DNA of 64,000 nt from Cypionkella sp. (GTDB lineage Bacteria; Pseudomonadota; Alphaproteobacteria; Rhodobacterales; Rhodobacteraceae): the NCBI RefSeq assembly GCF_030652235.1, contig NZ_JAUSBA010000050.1, positions 38,403 through 102,402 on the forward strand. The letters run 5' to 3'. Within the stretch, counting starts at the first letter, position 1, and the number at the start of each line of letters is the position of its first letter. Positions 63,709 through 64,000 of this stretch are shown piece after piece. The notes beneath the pieces were generated by a model. The model was not told the origin of the DNA and ran no database searches. It worked only from the letters and a program-made list of their open reading frames with translations. The position numbers were made by a program, and so were the translations under genes.

Positions 63709-64000
63709 TGAATAGCCCCTAGATTTGTAGACGCCTTGCTTGGTAATTTTGGAAGCAAGGAGGACGAGATGTCCGCAAACAAATTCACAGACGAGTTCAA
63801 GCGCGATGCAGTGGCCCAAGTCGAGGATCGGGGCTATCCGGTGCGCGAGGTGGCCGAGAGGCTTGGGGTCAGCACCAAGTCGATCTATACGTGGCAGAAG
63901 CAGTTTTCGCGACCTGCGAAGGTGATCCAGGAGGTCGATGCTCAGGCTGACGAGATCCGCCGCCTCAAGCGCGATTTGGCGCGGGTCACGGAGGAGCGGG
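63709..64000 (+). mobile_element. IS3-type insertion sequence, left part (cut by window end)
   Basis: The presumed left end TGAATAGCCCCTAGATTTGT lies 60 nt ahead of a transposase OrfA gene and has the TGAA-CCCC look of IS3-group terminal repeats. The right end is outside the window, so the boundary and target duplication cannot be confirmed. Confidence 0.6.
63769..64000 (+). CDS. IS3-family transposase OrfA (partial)
   Basis: First 77 residues of an OrfA protein: a helix-turn-helix of the transposase_8 type (FTDEFKRDAVAQVEDRGYPV, REVAERLGVSTKSIYTWQKQ) followed by the start of a leucine-zipper-like coil (ADEIRRLKRDLARVTEER), which continues past the window. AAGGAGG is placed well ahead of ATG 63769. 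The OrfB integrase part would follow downstream by frameshift. Confidence 0.9.
   Translation, partial: MSANKFTDEFKRDAVAQVEDRGYPVREVAERLGVSTKSIYTWQKQFSRPAKVIQEVDAQADEIRRLKRDLARVTEER

Overview
The window reads as a piece of chromosome from an alphaproteobacterium of the Rhodobacterales (Paracoccaceae/Rhodobacteraceae type). This rests on gene content and layout: a single-chain pyruvate carboxylase, a phaZ-phaC-phaP-phaR storage cluster with TGC-rich PhaR-type sites, an HdaA-ppk-ppx run, a short alphaproteobacterial-type proS, a glutaryl-CoA dehydrogenase divergent from a LysR gene, and many tightly packed genes with ATGA or TGATG overlaps. No species can be named from the sequence alone.

Layout. 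1-2.7 kb: 3' part of pyc. 2.8-10.5 kb: PhnA-like protein, LysR, the PHA cluster (phaR, phaP, phaC, phaZ) and two alpha/beta hydrolases. 10.6-14.2 kb: thrS, a small membrane protein, a cold-shock protein, an ArsC/Spx-like protein and a DUF2177-like protein. 14.4-18.5 kb: a YnjF-like CDP-alcohol phosphatidyltransferase followed by a YnjBCD-like ABC transporter. 18.7-20 kb: thyA-folA. 20.2-22.6 kb: a lipoprotein plus an outer-membrane protein that look like a surface-lipoprotein/Slam pair. 22.7-25.3 kb: gloA, nrdR-ribD and a frameshifted DCC-family gene. 25.5-36.9 kb: a dienelactone-hydrolase-like protein, an FAD amine oxidase, LysR/gcdH, a polyamine-type ABC transporter, a DadA-type dehydrogenase and a GntR regulator. 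36.9-41.3 kb: a decayed operon (class V aminotransferase, peptide ABC transporter genes and binding protein) with nonsense codons, frameshifts and an internal deletion. 41.5-54.2 kb: M29 aminopeptidase, a c-type cytochrome, lolDC, and a long leftward run perM-hdaA-ppk-ppx-VOC-GNAT, then a DjlA-like protein and an EEP nuclease. 54.5-59.4 kb: PepSY-like protein, cytochrome b561, a membrane-tethered LuxR-type protein, proS, an aldo/keto reductase and a ThuA protein.

59.4-64 kb is different: it looks visibly more AT-rich, begins with an IS481-type transposase remnant and ends in an IS3-type element that runs off the window. Between them lie a ribbon-helix-helix protein gene with repeats in its promoter, then a CHAD protein, a ParA-type ATPase and a broken CYTH gene, the last three joined by ATGA overlaps. 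CHAD and CYTH domains are linked to polyphosphate and ParA ATPases move cargo, so this is the best candidate for an undescribed system: positioning or partition of polyphosphate granules. The chromosome here also carries ppk and ppx and a complete PHA granule cluster.

The window also holds three copies of a 40-bp hairpin element and several copies of a second AT-rich tail that follows gene ends. No tRNA, rRNA or CRISPR array was seen.
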